Shown here: piece by piece, positions 53,968 through 62,030 of the stretch
How the letters are laid out: every line of letters starts with the position of its first letter
How positions within the stretch are numbered: the first letter of the stretch is position 1
Assembly: GCA_035502095.1 (NCBI GenBank)
Contig: DATJUX010000040.1
Span: 1-64,000, forward strand
Reading direction: 5' to 3'
From: JAKANT01 sp035502095
GTDB lineage: Bacteria; Pseudomonadota; Gammaproteobacteria; Burkholderiales; Burkholderiaceae_F
DNA: 64,000 bases
Position numbers and translations under genes: made by a program
Notes under the pieces: generated by a model
Told to the model about the DNA's origin: nothing
The model's database searches: none
What the model saw: the letters and a program-made list of their open reading frames with translations, nothing else

Positions 53968-54498
53968 ATGAAACACTGCAAGCGCGGGAAGACCTGGCGG
54001 CAGCGCGCGCTTTTGCTGTGCTGCCTGAGTGCACTGGGCGGGCCCGCGTTCGCGCAGTCCGCGGCGGCCGGTCCCGGCTGGGGTACGTACGTTGGCGGCG
54101 CAGTCGGCGTTCCGAACTTCGGCAGCGTCGGACTGAAGGCATTCGTCGGCCAGCAACTGCTTCCTTATTTCGGCTGGGAGGCGGCGCTGACGCAGTTCGT
54201 GCGCGAAGTCGAGACCACGGCGACGGGCGACGTGCGCACGGATTTCTGGGGGCTCAGCGGCGCGGCCGTCGGGATCCTGCCGTTCAACAAGGACTTCTCG
54301 GGGTTCGCCAAGCTCGGCCTGATGGCAGGGCGCAAGCGCATCAGCGGACCGAGTGGCGATATCACCGACAACGACCTCAACTTTCTGCTCGGGGTCGGTG
54401 CCCGGTTCGCGTTGACGCCGCGCGTCGGGCTCCGCGCCGAGTACGAGGACTTCCATCAGGGCAATCTGTTTAGCGTGGCGGTCACCTACAAGTTCTAG
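53968..54498 (+). CDS. Small outer-membrane beta-barrel protein
   Basis: This 176-residue protein has a signal peptide (RALLLCCLSALGGPAFAQ, cleavage near residue 30). The mature part has alternating hydrophobic strands and ends with a C-terminal Phe after SVAVTYKF, the usual outer-membrane sorting signal. Strand-like segments include GTYVGGAVGVPNFG and RVGLRAEYEDFHQGN. It resembles the eight-stranded OmpA/OmpW-like barrels, for which no specific substrate can be named. It ends just before a bidirectional terminator. Confidence 0.75.
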   Translation: MKHCKRGKTWRQRALLLCCLSALGGPAFAQSAAAGPGWGTYVGGAVGVPNFGSVGLKAFVGQQLLPYFGWEAALTQFVREVETTATGDVRTDFWGLSGAAVGILPFNKDFSGFAKLGLMAGRKRISGPSGDITDNDLNFLLGVGARFALTPRVGLRAEYEDFHQGNLFSVAVTYKF

Positions 54499-54519
54499 CC
54501 GCCCCGATCCATGCGACAA

Positions 54520-54548
54520 AACAAAGGGCGCCGACGGCGCCCTTTGTT
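54520..54548. terminator. Bidirectional intrinsic terminator
   Basis: AACAAAGGGCGCC (54520-54532) and GGCGCCCTTTGTT (54536-54548) form a perfect 13-base stem with a GAC loop. It lies between the convergent barrel gene and ppiC, and the A/T-rich ends could serve both directions. Confidence 0.85.
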
Positions 54549-54569
54549 CTTCCCGGCGGGACCGGGGCG

Positions 54570-55334
54570 CTACTGCACTTTGGCTTTCTTGCGCAGGTCC
54601 TCGACGAATGCCTGGACGCGCTGCTGCTGCAGGTTCTCGCGGATCTGGCCGCTCACTTGCGCGAGCGGCGGGAACTGGGCGTCGCGCACGTCGTCGAGGC
54701 GGATCACGTGCCAGCCGAACTGCGACTGCACAGGCTCCTCGGTGAACTTGCCCTTTTCAAGCTTCACCATGGCGTCGGAAAAGGGCTTGACGTAGGCATC
54801 CGGACCGGCCCAATCGAGCTCGCCGCCCTTGGCAGCCGAACCCGGGTCCTTCGAGACCTTCGCGAGGTCCTCGAACTTGTCGCCCTTCTTGAGCTTCTCG
54901 ATGATTGTCCGTGCGTCCTCCTCCTTCTCGACGAGAACGTGCCGCACCTTGTATTCCTTCTGGTTGGCCGCGGCTTTCTGCTTGTCGTATTCGGCCTGGA
55001 TCTGCTCGTCGGTGATCGGATTGCGTTTCAGCTCGTCGCGCATGAGCGCCTGGATCAGCGTGTTCTGGCGCTGGATGTCGACCTGGAACTTGACGTCCGG
55101 CTGCTCCGGCAGGCCGCGCTTCTGCGCCTCCTGCAGGAACACCTCGCGCCGGATCAGTTCCTCCTTGATCATCTTGCGCAGCTCCGGCGTGTCCTGCTGG
55201 CCTTGCTGCGACAGCTGCTTGGCCCATGCGTCTTCGCGTGCCTTGGGGATCGGCTTGTTGTTGACCACTGCCACGTTCTGCGCGAATGCGATGTTTGCGC
55301 CGAACGCGAGCGCAACCAAGAGCGGAGTTTTCAT
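54570..55334 (-). CDS. Periplasmic parvulin-type peptidyl-prolyl isomerase
   Basis: This 254-residue protein has a signal peptide (KTPLLVALAFGANIAFAQ, cleavage near residue 19) followed by a SurA-like N-terminal helix region and a parvulin domain at about 125-225 (VRHVLVEKEEDARTI, GGELDWAGPDAYVKPFSDAM, QFGWHVIRLDDVRD). The tail is Lys/Arg-rich. The ATG at 55334 is preferred to an in-frame TTG at 55340. It is the last gene of the selO-yciB-bolA-ppi transcript. It is distinct from PpiD at 33889, which is longer and membrane-anchored. Confidence 0.92.
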   Translation of the reverse strand: MKTPLLVALAFGANIAFAQNVAVVNNKPIPKAREDAWAKQLSQQGQQDTPELRKMIKEELIRREVFLQEAQKRGLPEQPDVKFQVDIQRQNTLIQALMRDELKRNPITDEQIQAEYDKQKAAANQKEYKVRHVLVEKEEDARTIIEKLKKGDKFEDLAKVSKDPGSAAKGGELDWAGPDAYVKPFSDAMVKLEKGKFTEEPVQSQFGWHVIRLDDVRDAQFPPLAQVSGQIRENLQQQRVQAFVEDLRKKAKVQ

Positions 55335-55349
55335 CGTCAAACCTTGGAT

Positions 55350-55658
55350 TCAAGAAATCGTTTCGGACTGGGCGCCACCCGCTTCGGCGGGGGTCGCCAG
55401 GGACAGGGCGAGCGCGTGAACGTCGCGCTGCATGAGGTCGCGCAGGGCATCATACACAAGGCGATGCCGCGCCAGGCGCGTCAGGCCAGTGAAACGCTCG
55501 CTGACAAGCCTGACACGATAGTGTCCACCGCCCCGCGCTGCACCGGCGTGGCCAGCGTGGGCGGCGCTTTCATCCTCGATCTTCACCTCCGACGGATCCA
55601 GCGCCTGCTCGAGCCGTGCACGCATGCGCTCTACGGTCGATGGTCTGCTCTCAGGCAT
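55350..55658 (-). CDS. bolA: BolA family protein
   Basis: This 102-residue protein belongs to BolA, small regulators that work with monothiol glutaredoxins in iron-sulfur handling and stress morphology. The core HYRVRLVSERFTGLTRLARH and VYDALRDLMQRDVHALALSL is conserved, with the His of RLARHRLVY as the likely iron-sulfur ligand. The start overlaps the yciB stop by 8 bases. A Gly/Ala-rich insert (AGHAGAARGGG) sits between the first two strands. Confidence 0.9.
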   Translation of the reverse strand: MPESRPSTVERMRARLEQALDPSEVKIEDESAAHAGHAGAARGGGHYRVRLVSERFTGLTRLARHRLVYDALRDLMQRDVHALALSLATPAEAGGAQSETIS

Positions 55659-56277
55659 CGGGCACCTCCTTCATGTGCCGGGCAAGCCAGATCCCGATAC
55701 CGAGCGTGAACACGAGCGTGAGGCCGAACAGTCCGAACAACTTGAAATTGACCCAAAGGTCGGTGGGAAAGTTGAACGCCACGACGAGGTTGAGCGCACC
55801 GATCGCGGCGAAAAAAACGACCCAGAGCCAGAGCAGCTGCTCCCAGACGCGCGGCACGACCGCGATCTGCGCGCCGAGGACTCCTTGCAGGAGGTTGCGG
55901 CGCCAGAGCAAGCGCCCCCCGAGCAGGATGAGGCCAAACAGCCAGTAGAGGATGGTGGGCTTCCACTTGATGAAGGTCTCGTCGTGCAGCCAGATCGTGG
56001 CGCCCCCGAAGACGAGGATGACCGCGAAGCTGAGCCACAGCATCGGCTCGACCTTCTGGCGCCGCGCAACGCGCAGGCCCACCTGCAGCAACGAGGCGAC
56101 AATGGCCACCGCGGTGGCGAGCAGGATCGGCGCCTGCGCCGCCGGCACCTGACCGTCGGCGACCACGCCGCCCAGCAGTGTGAGGGCAAGTTGCGCGGCG
56201 ACCTCGGGATTGCTGCTGCCGGCCTTGTACGCCATGAAGAAGAGGATGACCGGAAACAGGTCGAACAACAGTTTCAA
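55651..56277 (-). CDS. yciB: Inner-membrane septation protein A, YciB family
   Basis: This 208-residue protein has five to six transmembrane segments, beginning LLFDLFPVILFFMAYK. Conserved stretches are KWKPTILYWLFGLILLGG, VWEQLLWLWVVFFAAIGALN and the end GIWLARHM. YciB proteins act in cell-envelope integrity and septation in Escherichia and Shigella; the molecular function is unclear. It is 36 bases downstream of selO and overlaps bolA by 8 bases. Confidence 0.93.
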   Translation of the reverse strand: MKLLFDLFPVILFFMAYKAGSSNPEVAAQLALTLLGGVVADGQVPAAQAPILLATAVAIVASLLQVGLRVARRQKVEPMLWLSFAVILVFGGATIWLHDETFIKWKPTILYWLFGLILLGGRLLWRRNLLQGVLGAQIAVVPRVWEQLLWLWVVFFAAIGALNLVVAFNFPTDLWVNFKLFGLFGLTLVFTLGIGIWLARHMKEVPDA

Positions 56278-56313
56278 GGCAGGGCGTCCTTCGGAGTGGG
56301 AGAGCGCGGCGCG

Positions 56314-57864
56314 CTACGACGAGCACGACAGGTGCAGCGTTGCGGCCCAATCGGGCGGAAGCGCCGCGTAGTGCTCGGCGTCCGGCTGTTCATCGTAAGG
56401 GCGGCGCAGGACGGCGAGCAGGCGCCGCAGCTCGCCGAAATCCGCCGGACCGCTGTCTCCGCGCGCCGCCGCGATCGCCGCTTCGGCGAGGTGATTGCGC
56501 AGCACGTATTTCGGATTGACGCGATTCATGCGCTCGGCGCGCGCCGGATCGGTGTCGTCCTGCGCGCGCAGTCGCGCGCGATAGTCGACGGCCCAGGCGT
56601 CGAAAGCGGCGCGGTCGGGAAACAGATCGCGCACCGGAGCGTCGGCGGCCGGGCCGGTCGCGTCCATCTTCATCCGGCTAAGGCGGCGCCAGAAGATGGT
56701 CCAGTCCACGCGGCCGGCGTGCAGGATGCCGATCAGCCGGTCGATCAGCGCGTCGTCCTCCGCATGCGCCGTGGTCAAGCCGAGTTTGGCGTGGAAAACC
56801 TCTTGCATCGCGGTTGCGAATTCGTCTTCGTACGCGGCCAGCGCCGCGCGGGTGCGCTCGACATCTTCGTTGAGCGGCATCAGTGCCTGAGCCAGGCAGT
56901 GCAGGTTCCAGTACGCGATCCGCGGCTGCTGGTTGTATGCGTAGCGTCCGTGCTCGTCCGAGTGATTGCAGATGTGGGCGGCATCGAAGCCGTCGATGAA
57001 CCCGAACGGGCCGTAGTCGATCGTGAGCCCGAGGATCGACATGTTGTCCGTATTCATCACGCCGTGGCAGAAAGCGACGCCTTGCCAGCGTGCGAGCAAG
57101 CGCGCGGTGCGGCGCGCCACCTCTGCGAGCAGCGCGAGGTATGGATGCTCCGCCTCGCGGCACGCGGGGTAACAGGTGTCGATCACGTAGTCGGCCAGTT
57201 GCCGCAGTTCCGCGTGCTGGCGGCGCCAGAAAAAGAGCTCGAAGTGACCGAAGCGGACAAAGCTCGGCGCAAGGCGCGTGATCACCGCGGCGGTCTCGAC
57301 CGTCTCGCGGATCACCGGGTCGATGCCGCCGACGATGGCCAGCGCGCGGGTGGTCGGGATGCCGAGGCCCGCCATCGCTTCGGAGCAAAGGTACTCGCGG
57401 ATGGACGAGCGCAGGACCGCCCGGCCATCAGCCGTGCGGGAGTAGGGCGTATGGCCGGACCCCTTGAGCTGCAACTCGCAGATCACGCCGCCGGGCGTCT
57501 CCACGCCGCCGAGAAGCAGCGCGCGGCCGTCGCCGAGCTGCGGGACATACACACCAAACTGGTGTCCGGCGTAGATGCTCGCCAGCGGCTCACTGCCGGT
57601 TATCGTGCGATTGCCCGCGAGCTGGTCGCGCAGTTGGTCCGGATCGCAGCGCGCAAGGTCGAGGCCGATCAGCGCAGCGGCGTCCGCCGAGACATCGACG
57701 AGATACGGCTCCGAAAGCGGTTCCGCATCGAGACGCGTATGGAACTCGCGCGGCAGGCGCGCGAACGTGTTGCACCAGCGCAGGGCATCTAGCGAAGCGG
57801 CGGCGAGCGGCGTCGTGCCGCCGGATGCATCGGCGGTCACCAAGCGCGAGAGGACGTCGTTCAT
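56314..57864 (-). CDS. selO: Protein adenylyltransferase SelO (YdiU)
   Basis: SelO is a pseudokinase-fold enzyme that transfers AMP to Ser, Thr or Tyr of redox proteins. The 516-residue protein has GHQFGVYVPQLGDGRALLLG, ELQLKGSGHTPYSR and the FCHGVMNTDNMSILG and IDYGPFGFID motifs that bind nucleotide and metal. The protein ends in CSS, where many eukaryotic members have selenocysteine; this is the ordinary Cys form. The ATG at 57864 matches the family start (an earlier in-frame ATG at 57927 adds 21 non-similar residues). It is the first gene of the yciB-bolA-ppi operon. Confidence 0.94.
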   Translation of the reverse strand: MNDVLSRLVTADASGGTTPLAAASLDALRWCNTFARLPREFHTRLDAEPLSEPYLVDVSADAAALIGLDLARCDPDQLRDQLAGNRTITGSEPLASIYAGHQFGVYVPQLGDGRALLLGGVETPGGVICELQLKGSGHTPYSRTADGRAVLRSSIREYLCSEAMAGLGIPTTRALAIVGGIDPVIRETVETAAVITRLAPSFVRFGHFELFFWRRQHAELRQLADYVIDTCYPACREAEHPYLALLAEVARRTARLLARWQGVAFCHGVMNTDNMSILGLTIDYGPFGFIDGFDAAHICNHSDEHGRYAYNQQPRIAYWNLHCLAQALMPLNEDVERTRAALAAYEDEFATAMQEVFHAKLGLTTAHAEDDALIDRLIGILHAGRVDWTIFWRRLSRMKMDATGPAADAPVRDLFPDRAAFDAWAVDYRARLRAQDDTDPARAERMNRVNPKYVLRNHLAEAAIAAARGDSGPADFGELRRLLAVLRRPYDEQPDAEHYAALPPDWAATLHLSCSS

Positions 57865-57983
57865 GAGGGTAAGCAGGGACCCGCGATTGTAGAGGCTCGA
57901 ACTTGACGGGCATGACAGGCACGGCAAACATTCGTTCTGGCGCGCGACCTTCCATCAGCCGCACCGTTCTCGAGGAGACAGCC

Positions 57984-59612
57984 ATGCTGCAGGGTTTGAT
58001 GATGCGGATGCCGCTTCTGATTTCGTCGCTGATCACGCACGCCGACCGGCACCACGGCGATACGGAGATCGTCTCGCGCCGGGTCGAGGGCGACCTTCAT
58101 CGATGCACATGGCGCGACCTGCATCGCCGTGCACGGCAGATGGCGAATGCGCTGGCCGGGCTTGGCGTGCGCGATTCCGACCGCGTCGCCACGCTCGCGT
58201 GGAACGGGTACCGCCACGTCGAGCTGTATTTCGCCGTGTCGGGTTCGGGCAGCGTCCTGCACACGATCAATCCCCGCCTGCATCCGGAGCAGATCGCCTG
58301 GATCGCGAATCACGCGGAGGACGAAGTGCTGTTCTTCGACCTCACGTTCCTGCCGATCATCGAGGCGATCGCCCCGATGTGCCGCACGGTCAAGTACTTC
58401 GTCGCGATGGTCGACAAGCAGAAGATGCCGCCGGCCGCGAAGACGAACCTGGTCTGCTACGAAGACCTGATCAACAGCTACTCCGACCGCTTCGAATGGC
58501 CGGAGTTCGACGAGAATCATGCCTCGTCGCTTTGTTATACGTCGGGGACGACGGGCAATCCGAAGGGCGCGCTCTACAGCCACAGGTCGACGTTGCTGCA
58601 CACGTACGCGATTGCGTTGCCCGATGCGCTGAACCTCAGCGCGCGCGACACGCTGTTGCCGGTGGTGCCGATGTTCCACGTCAATGCGTGGGGCCTGCCG
58701 TACGCCGCCGCGATGGTCGGGTCGAAGGTCGTCCTGCCGGGTGGCGCGCTGGACGGCAAGTCGCTGTACGAACTGTTCGAGGGCGAGAAAGTCACGCTGT
58801 CGGCGGGCGTGCCGACGGTCTGGCAGGGCCTGCTCGCCTATACCGAAGCGAACAACCTGCGCTTCTCCAGCATGAACCGGACGGTGATCGGGGGGTCGGC
58901 ATGCCCGCCGGCAATGATCAAGCTGTTCCAGGAGAAATACGGCGTCCAGGTGCTGCACGCTTGGGGCATGACCGAAATGAGCCCGGTGGGCACGGTTGGC
59001 ACGCTGAAGGCGAAGCAGGCTGCACTGCCTTTGGAGCAGCGCGAAGCGCTTCAGGGCAAGCAGGGCCGCTCCCTATACGGTGTCGATTTCAAGATCGTCG
59101 GTGACGACGGCGGCGAGTTGCCTTGGGACGGGAAGGCCTTCGGCGACCTGATGGTGCGCGGTCCGTGGGTCATCCGCGAGTACTTCAAGGGCGAAGGTGG
59201 CAACCCGCTGAAGGGGGGCTGGTTCCCGACCGGCGACGTATCGACGATCGATGCCGACGGCTACATGCAGATCACCGACCGCAGCAAGGACGTGATCAAG
59301 TCGGGCGGCGAATGGATCAGTTCCATCGACATCGAGAACGTCGCCATGTCCCATCCCGCGGTCGCCATGGCGGCGTGCATTGCGGCGCGACATCCGAAGT
59401 GGGATGAGCGGCCGTTGCTCGTCGTGGTCAGGAAGCCGGGCGCAACCGCAACGCGCGACGAGATCCTCGCCCACTTCGAAGGCAAGGTCGCCAAGTGGCA
59501 GGTGCCGGATGACGTGGTGTTCACCGACGCCATCCCGCTCGGCGCGACCGGCAAGATGCTCAAGACCAAACTGCGCGAGCAGTTCCGGGACCACAAGCTC
59601 CCGACGGCCTAG
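57984..59612 (+). CDS. Fatty-acid--CoA ligase, AMP-forming
   Basis: This 542-residue protein activates a carboxylic acid to its CoA thioester with ATP. It has the P-loop YTSGTTGNPKGALYSH, the AMP-binding HAWGMTEMSP, WFPTGDVSTIDADGYMQITD, the hinge DRSKDVIKSGGEWIS and the C-terminal catalytic Lys near GATGKMLKTKLRE. The sequence resembles medium-chain acyl-CoA ligases (AlkK-like), but the chain-length preference cannot be read. A GAGGAGA site precedes the ATG at 57984. A branched-chain-type ABC transporter follows after 143 bases. Confidence 0.9.
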   Translation: MLQGLMMRMPLLISSLITHADRHHGDTEIVSRRVEGDLHRCTWRDLHRRARQMANALAGLGVRDSDRVATLAWNGYRHVELYFAVSGSGSVLHTINPRLHPEQIAWIANHAEDEVLFFDLTFLPIIEAIAPMCRTVKYFVAMVDKQKMPPAAKTNLVCYEDLINSYSDRFEWPEFDENHASSLCYTSGTTGNPKGALYSHRSTLLHTYAIALPDALNLSARDTLLPVVPMFHVNAWGLPYAAAMVGSKVVLPGGALDGKSLYELFEGEKVTLSAGVPTVWQGLLAYTEANNLRFSSMNRTVIGGSACPPAMIKLFQEKYGVQVLHAWGMTEMSPVGTVGTLKAKQAALPLEQREALQGKQGRSLYGVDFKIVGDDGGELPWDGKAFGDLMVRGPWVIREYFKGEGGNPLKGGWFPTGDVSTIDADGYMQITDRSKDVIKSGGEWISSIDIENVAMSHPAVAMAACIAARHPKWDERPLLVVVRKPGATATRDEILAHFEGKVAKWQVPDDVVFTDAIPLGATGKMLKTKLREQFRDHKLPTA

Positions 59613-59693
59613 ACCCGCCCGACGCGGGGACCCGGGGATTGCTCATGACAGGCGCGTGCCGGCCGGAACGCGCGGTTCGAACGATCGGTTTGC

Positions 59694-59723
59694 TTTACCG
59701 GCGTCGTCCGCTTCCAGTATTCT
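59694..59723 (+). promoter_or_regulatory. Candidate promoter of the ABC transporter operon
   Basis: TTTACC (59694-59699) and TATTCT (59718-59723) are spaced by 18 bases, each matching four of six consensus positions. The box ends 32 bases before the ATG at 59756. Confidence 0.35.
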
Positions 59724-59755
59724 TGCTTACATAAGTTGTCCACAGAGGAGACAGT

Positions 59756-61015
59756 ATGTTGCGGCTTTCCATGAAACTGGCGGCGGTTGCGTGCGCGTCG
59801 CTGGTTTCGAGTGGCCTCGCGCTCGCCCAGACCAAGACCGTCAAGATCGCCTTCATCGACCCGCAGTCGGGCTTGATGGCGCCGGTCGGCACCAACATCC
59901 TGCACAGTTACCAGCTGGTGGCTGACATCGCCAACCGCGAGAACTGGGGCAAGGGCATCAAGTTCGAGATCGTCCCCTTCGATAACAAGCTCTCGCCGCA
60001 GGAGAGTCTGAACGCGTTGAAGGCGGCGATCGACCAGGACATCCGGTACATCGTCCAAGGTAACGGCTCCAGCGTCGCCCTGGCGCTGTCGGATGCCGTG
60101 AACAAGCACAACGAGCGCAACCCCGGCAACGAAGTGCTGTTCCTCAACTACGCGGCGGTCGATCCGGATCTGACGAACTCGAAGTGCTCCTTCTGGCACT
60201 TCCGCTTCGATGCCAACTCGGACATGAAGATGGAGGCGCTCACCTCGTTCATGGCCGAAAAGAAGGAAATCAAGAAGGTCTACCTGATCAACCAGGACTA
60301 CGCGTTCGGCCACCAGGTGCGGCGGGCGGCCAGGGAGTACCTGGCTCGCAAGCGGCCGGACATCCAGATCGTCGGCGACGAACTGCATCCGCTCGCCAAG
60401 ATCACCGACTTCTCGCAATACGTGGCCAAGATCAAGGCGGCCGGCGCGGACACCATCATCACCGGCAACTGGGGCTCCGACCTGGCGCTGCTCATCAAGG
60501 CGGCGAAGGACGCCGGACTGAACGCGAATTTCTACACGTACTACGCGGCCACGACCGGCGTTCCGACCGCGATGGGCGCTGCCGGACTCGATCGCGTGCG
60601 CTACGTCGGCTACTGGAACGTGAACAACGACAAACCCGGCTCGACCGGCGAGAAGATCGTCAAGGAATTCAAGGAGAAGTACCAGGATGACTGGTACACC
60701 ATGGCGACCTATTCGGTAATCAAGGCGCTGGCGGAGTCGTTCAACAAGGTCAAGTCGACCGACCCCGTCAAGGTCGCCTTTGGCATGGAGGGACTCAGGT
60801 TCGCAAGCGTCAACGGCGACGTCGAAATGCGCGCCAGCGATCACCAGCTGCAGCAGGTGCTGCACGTCGCGAGCTGGCAGAAGGTGGACGGCAAGCAGGT
60901 TCGGTTCGACCAGGAGAACACCGGGCTGGGCTGGCGTACGGAGAAGGTGCTCGATGCGTTCGTCGCCTCCCAGCCGACCAGCTGCAACATGCAGCGGCCC
61001 GCGAAGCCTGACTGA
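59756..61015 (+). CDS. ABC transporter substrate-binding protein, LivK type
   Basis: This 419-residue periplasmic binding protein (type 1 fold) has a signal peptide ending near SGLALAQ (residue 24). The mature part starts TKTVKIAFIDPQSGLMAPVG and has NYAAVDPDLTNSKCSFWHFR and KVYLINQDYAFGHQVRRAA. Typical LivK proteins bind branched-chain amino acids, but homologues of this length and context bind other acids or amides. AGAGGAG precedes the ATG. An intrinsic terminator follows. Confidence 0.9.
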   Translation: MLRLSMKLAAVACASLVSSGLALAQTKTVKIAFIDPQSGLMAPVGTNILHSYQLVADIANRENWGKGIKFEIVPFDNKLSPQESLNALKAAIDQDIRYIVQGNGSSVALALSDAVNKHNERNPGNEVLFLNYAAVDPDLTNSKCSFWHFRFDANSDMKMEALTSFMAEKKEIKKVYLINQDYAFGHQVRRAAREYLARKRPDIQIVGDELHPLAKITDFSQYVAKIKAAGADTIITGNWGSDLALLIKAAKDAGLNANFYTYYAATTGVPTAMGAAGLDRVRYVGYWNVNNDKPGSTGEKIVKEFKEKYQDDWYTMATYSVIKALAESFNKVKSTDPVKVAFGMEGLRFASVNGDVEMRASDHQLQQVLHVASWQKVDGKQVRFDQENTGLGWRTEKVLDAFVASQPTSCNMQRPAKPD

Positions 61016-61036
61016 CCACTCCCCAAGTTGCGGAAC

Positions 61037-61063
61037 CGGCCCTATCCTTGGGCCGTTTTTTTT
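61037..61063 (+). terminator. Intrinsic terminator between binding-protein and permease genes
   Basis: CGGCCC (61037-61042), a 7-base loop, GGGCCG (61050-61055) and eight T residues form a canonical terminator 22 bases after the binding-protein stop and 11 bases before the permease GTG. Partial read-through would lower permease expression relative to the binding protein. Confidence 0.88.
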
Positions 61064-61074
61064 GGGACCCGCGG

Positions 61075-62028
61075 GTGACCCCTGAACTGGCGCTGATCTC
61101 GGCGCTCAACGGCATCAGCTACGGGCTGTTGCTGTTCATGCTGGCCGCGGGCCTGACGCTCATCTTCTCGATGATGGGCGTGCTGAATTTCGCGCACGCG
61201 AGCTTCTACATGCTCGGCGCGTACTTCGGATACCAGGTGTCGAAGTGGGCGGGATTCTGGCCGGCGCTGGTGCTCGCCCCGATCCTGACGGGCCTGCTCG
61301 GTGCCCTGGTGGAGCGCTTCGGCCTGCGCCGGGTGCACAGGTGGGGCCATGTGCCCGAGCTGCTGTTCACGTTCGGGCTGTCCTTCATCATCGTCGAGCT
61401 GGTCCAGGTGATCTGGGGCCGGCCACCGGTGCCGAACGAGCTGCCGCCGGAACTGCAAGGCTCGCTGTTCACGATCTACACCACCACGTTCCCGATCTCG
61501 CGCGGTTTCATCATGCTGGTTGCGGTGCTGATGATGCTGGCGCTCTGGCTGGTGCTCACCCGCACGCGGATCGGCCTCGTCATCCAGGCCGCGTTGACGC
61601 ATCCCGATCAGGTCGAGGCGCTCGGGCACAACGTGCGCCGCGTTTTCATGCTCGTCTTTGGCGGCGGGTCGGCCTTGGCCGGGCTCGCGGGGGTGATCGG
61701 CGGTGTCGTCTTCGTCACCGAGCCGAGCATGGCCGCCGTGGCCGGCGCGATCATCTTCGTGGTGATCGTCGTGGGCGGCATGGGCTCGCTCGCGGGTGCG
61801 TTCATCGCGTCGCTGCTCATTGGCATCATCCAGACGTTCGGGCTGGCGCTCGACTACTCGATCCAGGGCATCCTCGCGGGCTGGGGCGTCCAGGTGACGC
61901 CGGACACGTTTGGTTACGCGGTCTGGAAGCTCACGATCGCCCAAGTGGCACCGGTGCTGCCGTTCCTCCTTCTGGTGGTCATCCTCATCGTGCGCCCACG
62001 CGGCCTGATGGGAACGCGGGAGGGCTGA
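61075..62028 (+). CDS. ABC transporter permease, LivH type
   Basis: This 317-residue inner-membrane protein has about eight hydrophobic segments, beginning ISALNGISYGLLLFMLAAG. The EAA-loop-like segment AALTHPDQVEALGHNVRRVF and the GGMGSLAGAFIASLLIG stretch match LivH permeases. The start is GTG at 61075; an in-frame TTG at 61048 lies inside the terminator hairpin and is unlikely. It is followed by a LivM-type permease with a 2-base gap. Confidence 0.9.
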   Translation: MTPELALISALNGISYGLLLFMLAAGLTLIFSMMGVLNFAHASFYMLGAYFGYQVSKWAGFWPALVLAPILTGLLGALVERFGLRRVHRWGHVPELLFTFGLSFIIVELVQVIWGRPPVPNELPPELQGSLFTIYTTTFPISRGFIMLVAVLMMLALWLVLTRTRIGLVIQAALTHPDQVEALGHNVRRVFMLVFGGGSALAGLAGVIGGVVFVTEPSMAAVAGAIIFVVIVVGGMGSLAGAFIASLLIGIIQTFGLALDYSIQGILAGWGVQVTPDTFGYAVWKLTIAQVAPVLPFLLLVVILIVRPRGLMGTREG

Positions 62029-62030
62029 GG

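Noticed and set aside
55624..57792. A 722-residue plus-strand frame opposite selO, yciB and bolA
   Set aside because: It crosses three real genes and an operon junction and has antisense-type composition (Arg/Gln/Asp-rich).
57865..57927. N-terminal extension of SelO from an ATG at 57927
   Set aside because: The added residues are Ser/Cys-rich and do not resemble SelO; the ATG at 57864 matches the family start.
59614..59628. CCCGC/GCGGG hairpin right after the acyl-CoA ligase stop as a terminator
   Set aside because: The stem is only five bases with no T-tract; this is expected by chance in such G+C-rich DNA.
61048..61075. Upstream TTG start for the LivH-type permease
   Set aside because: The TTG lies inside the hairpin and T-run of a strong terminator; the GTG at 61075 directly precedes the first membrane segment.
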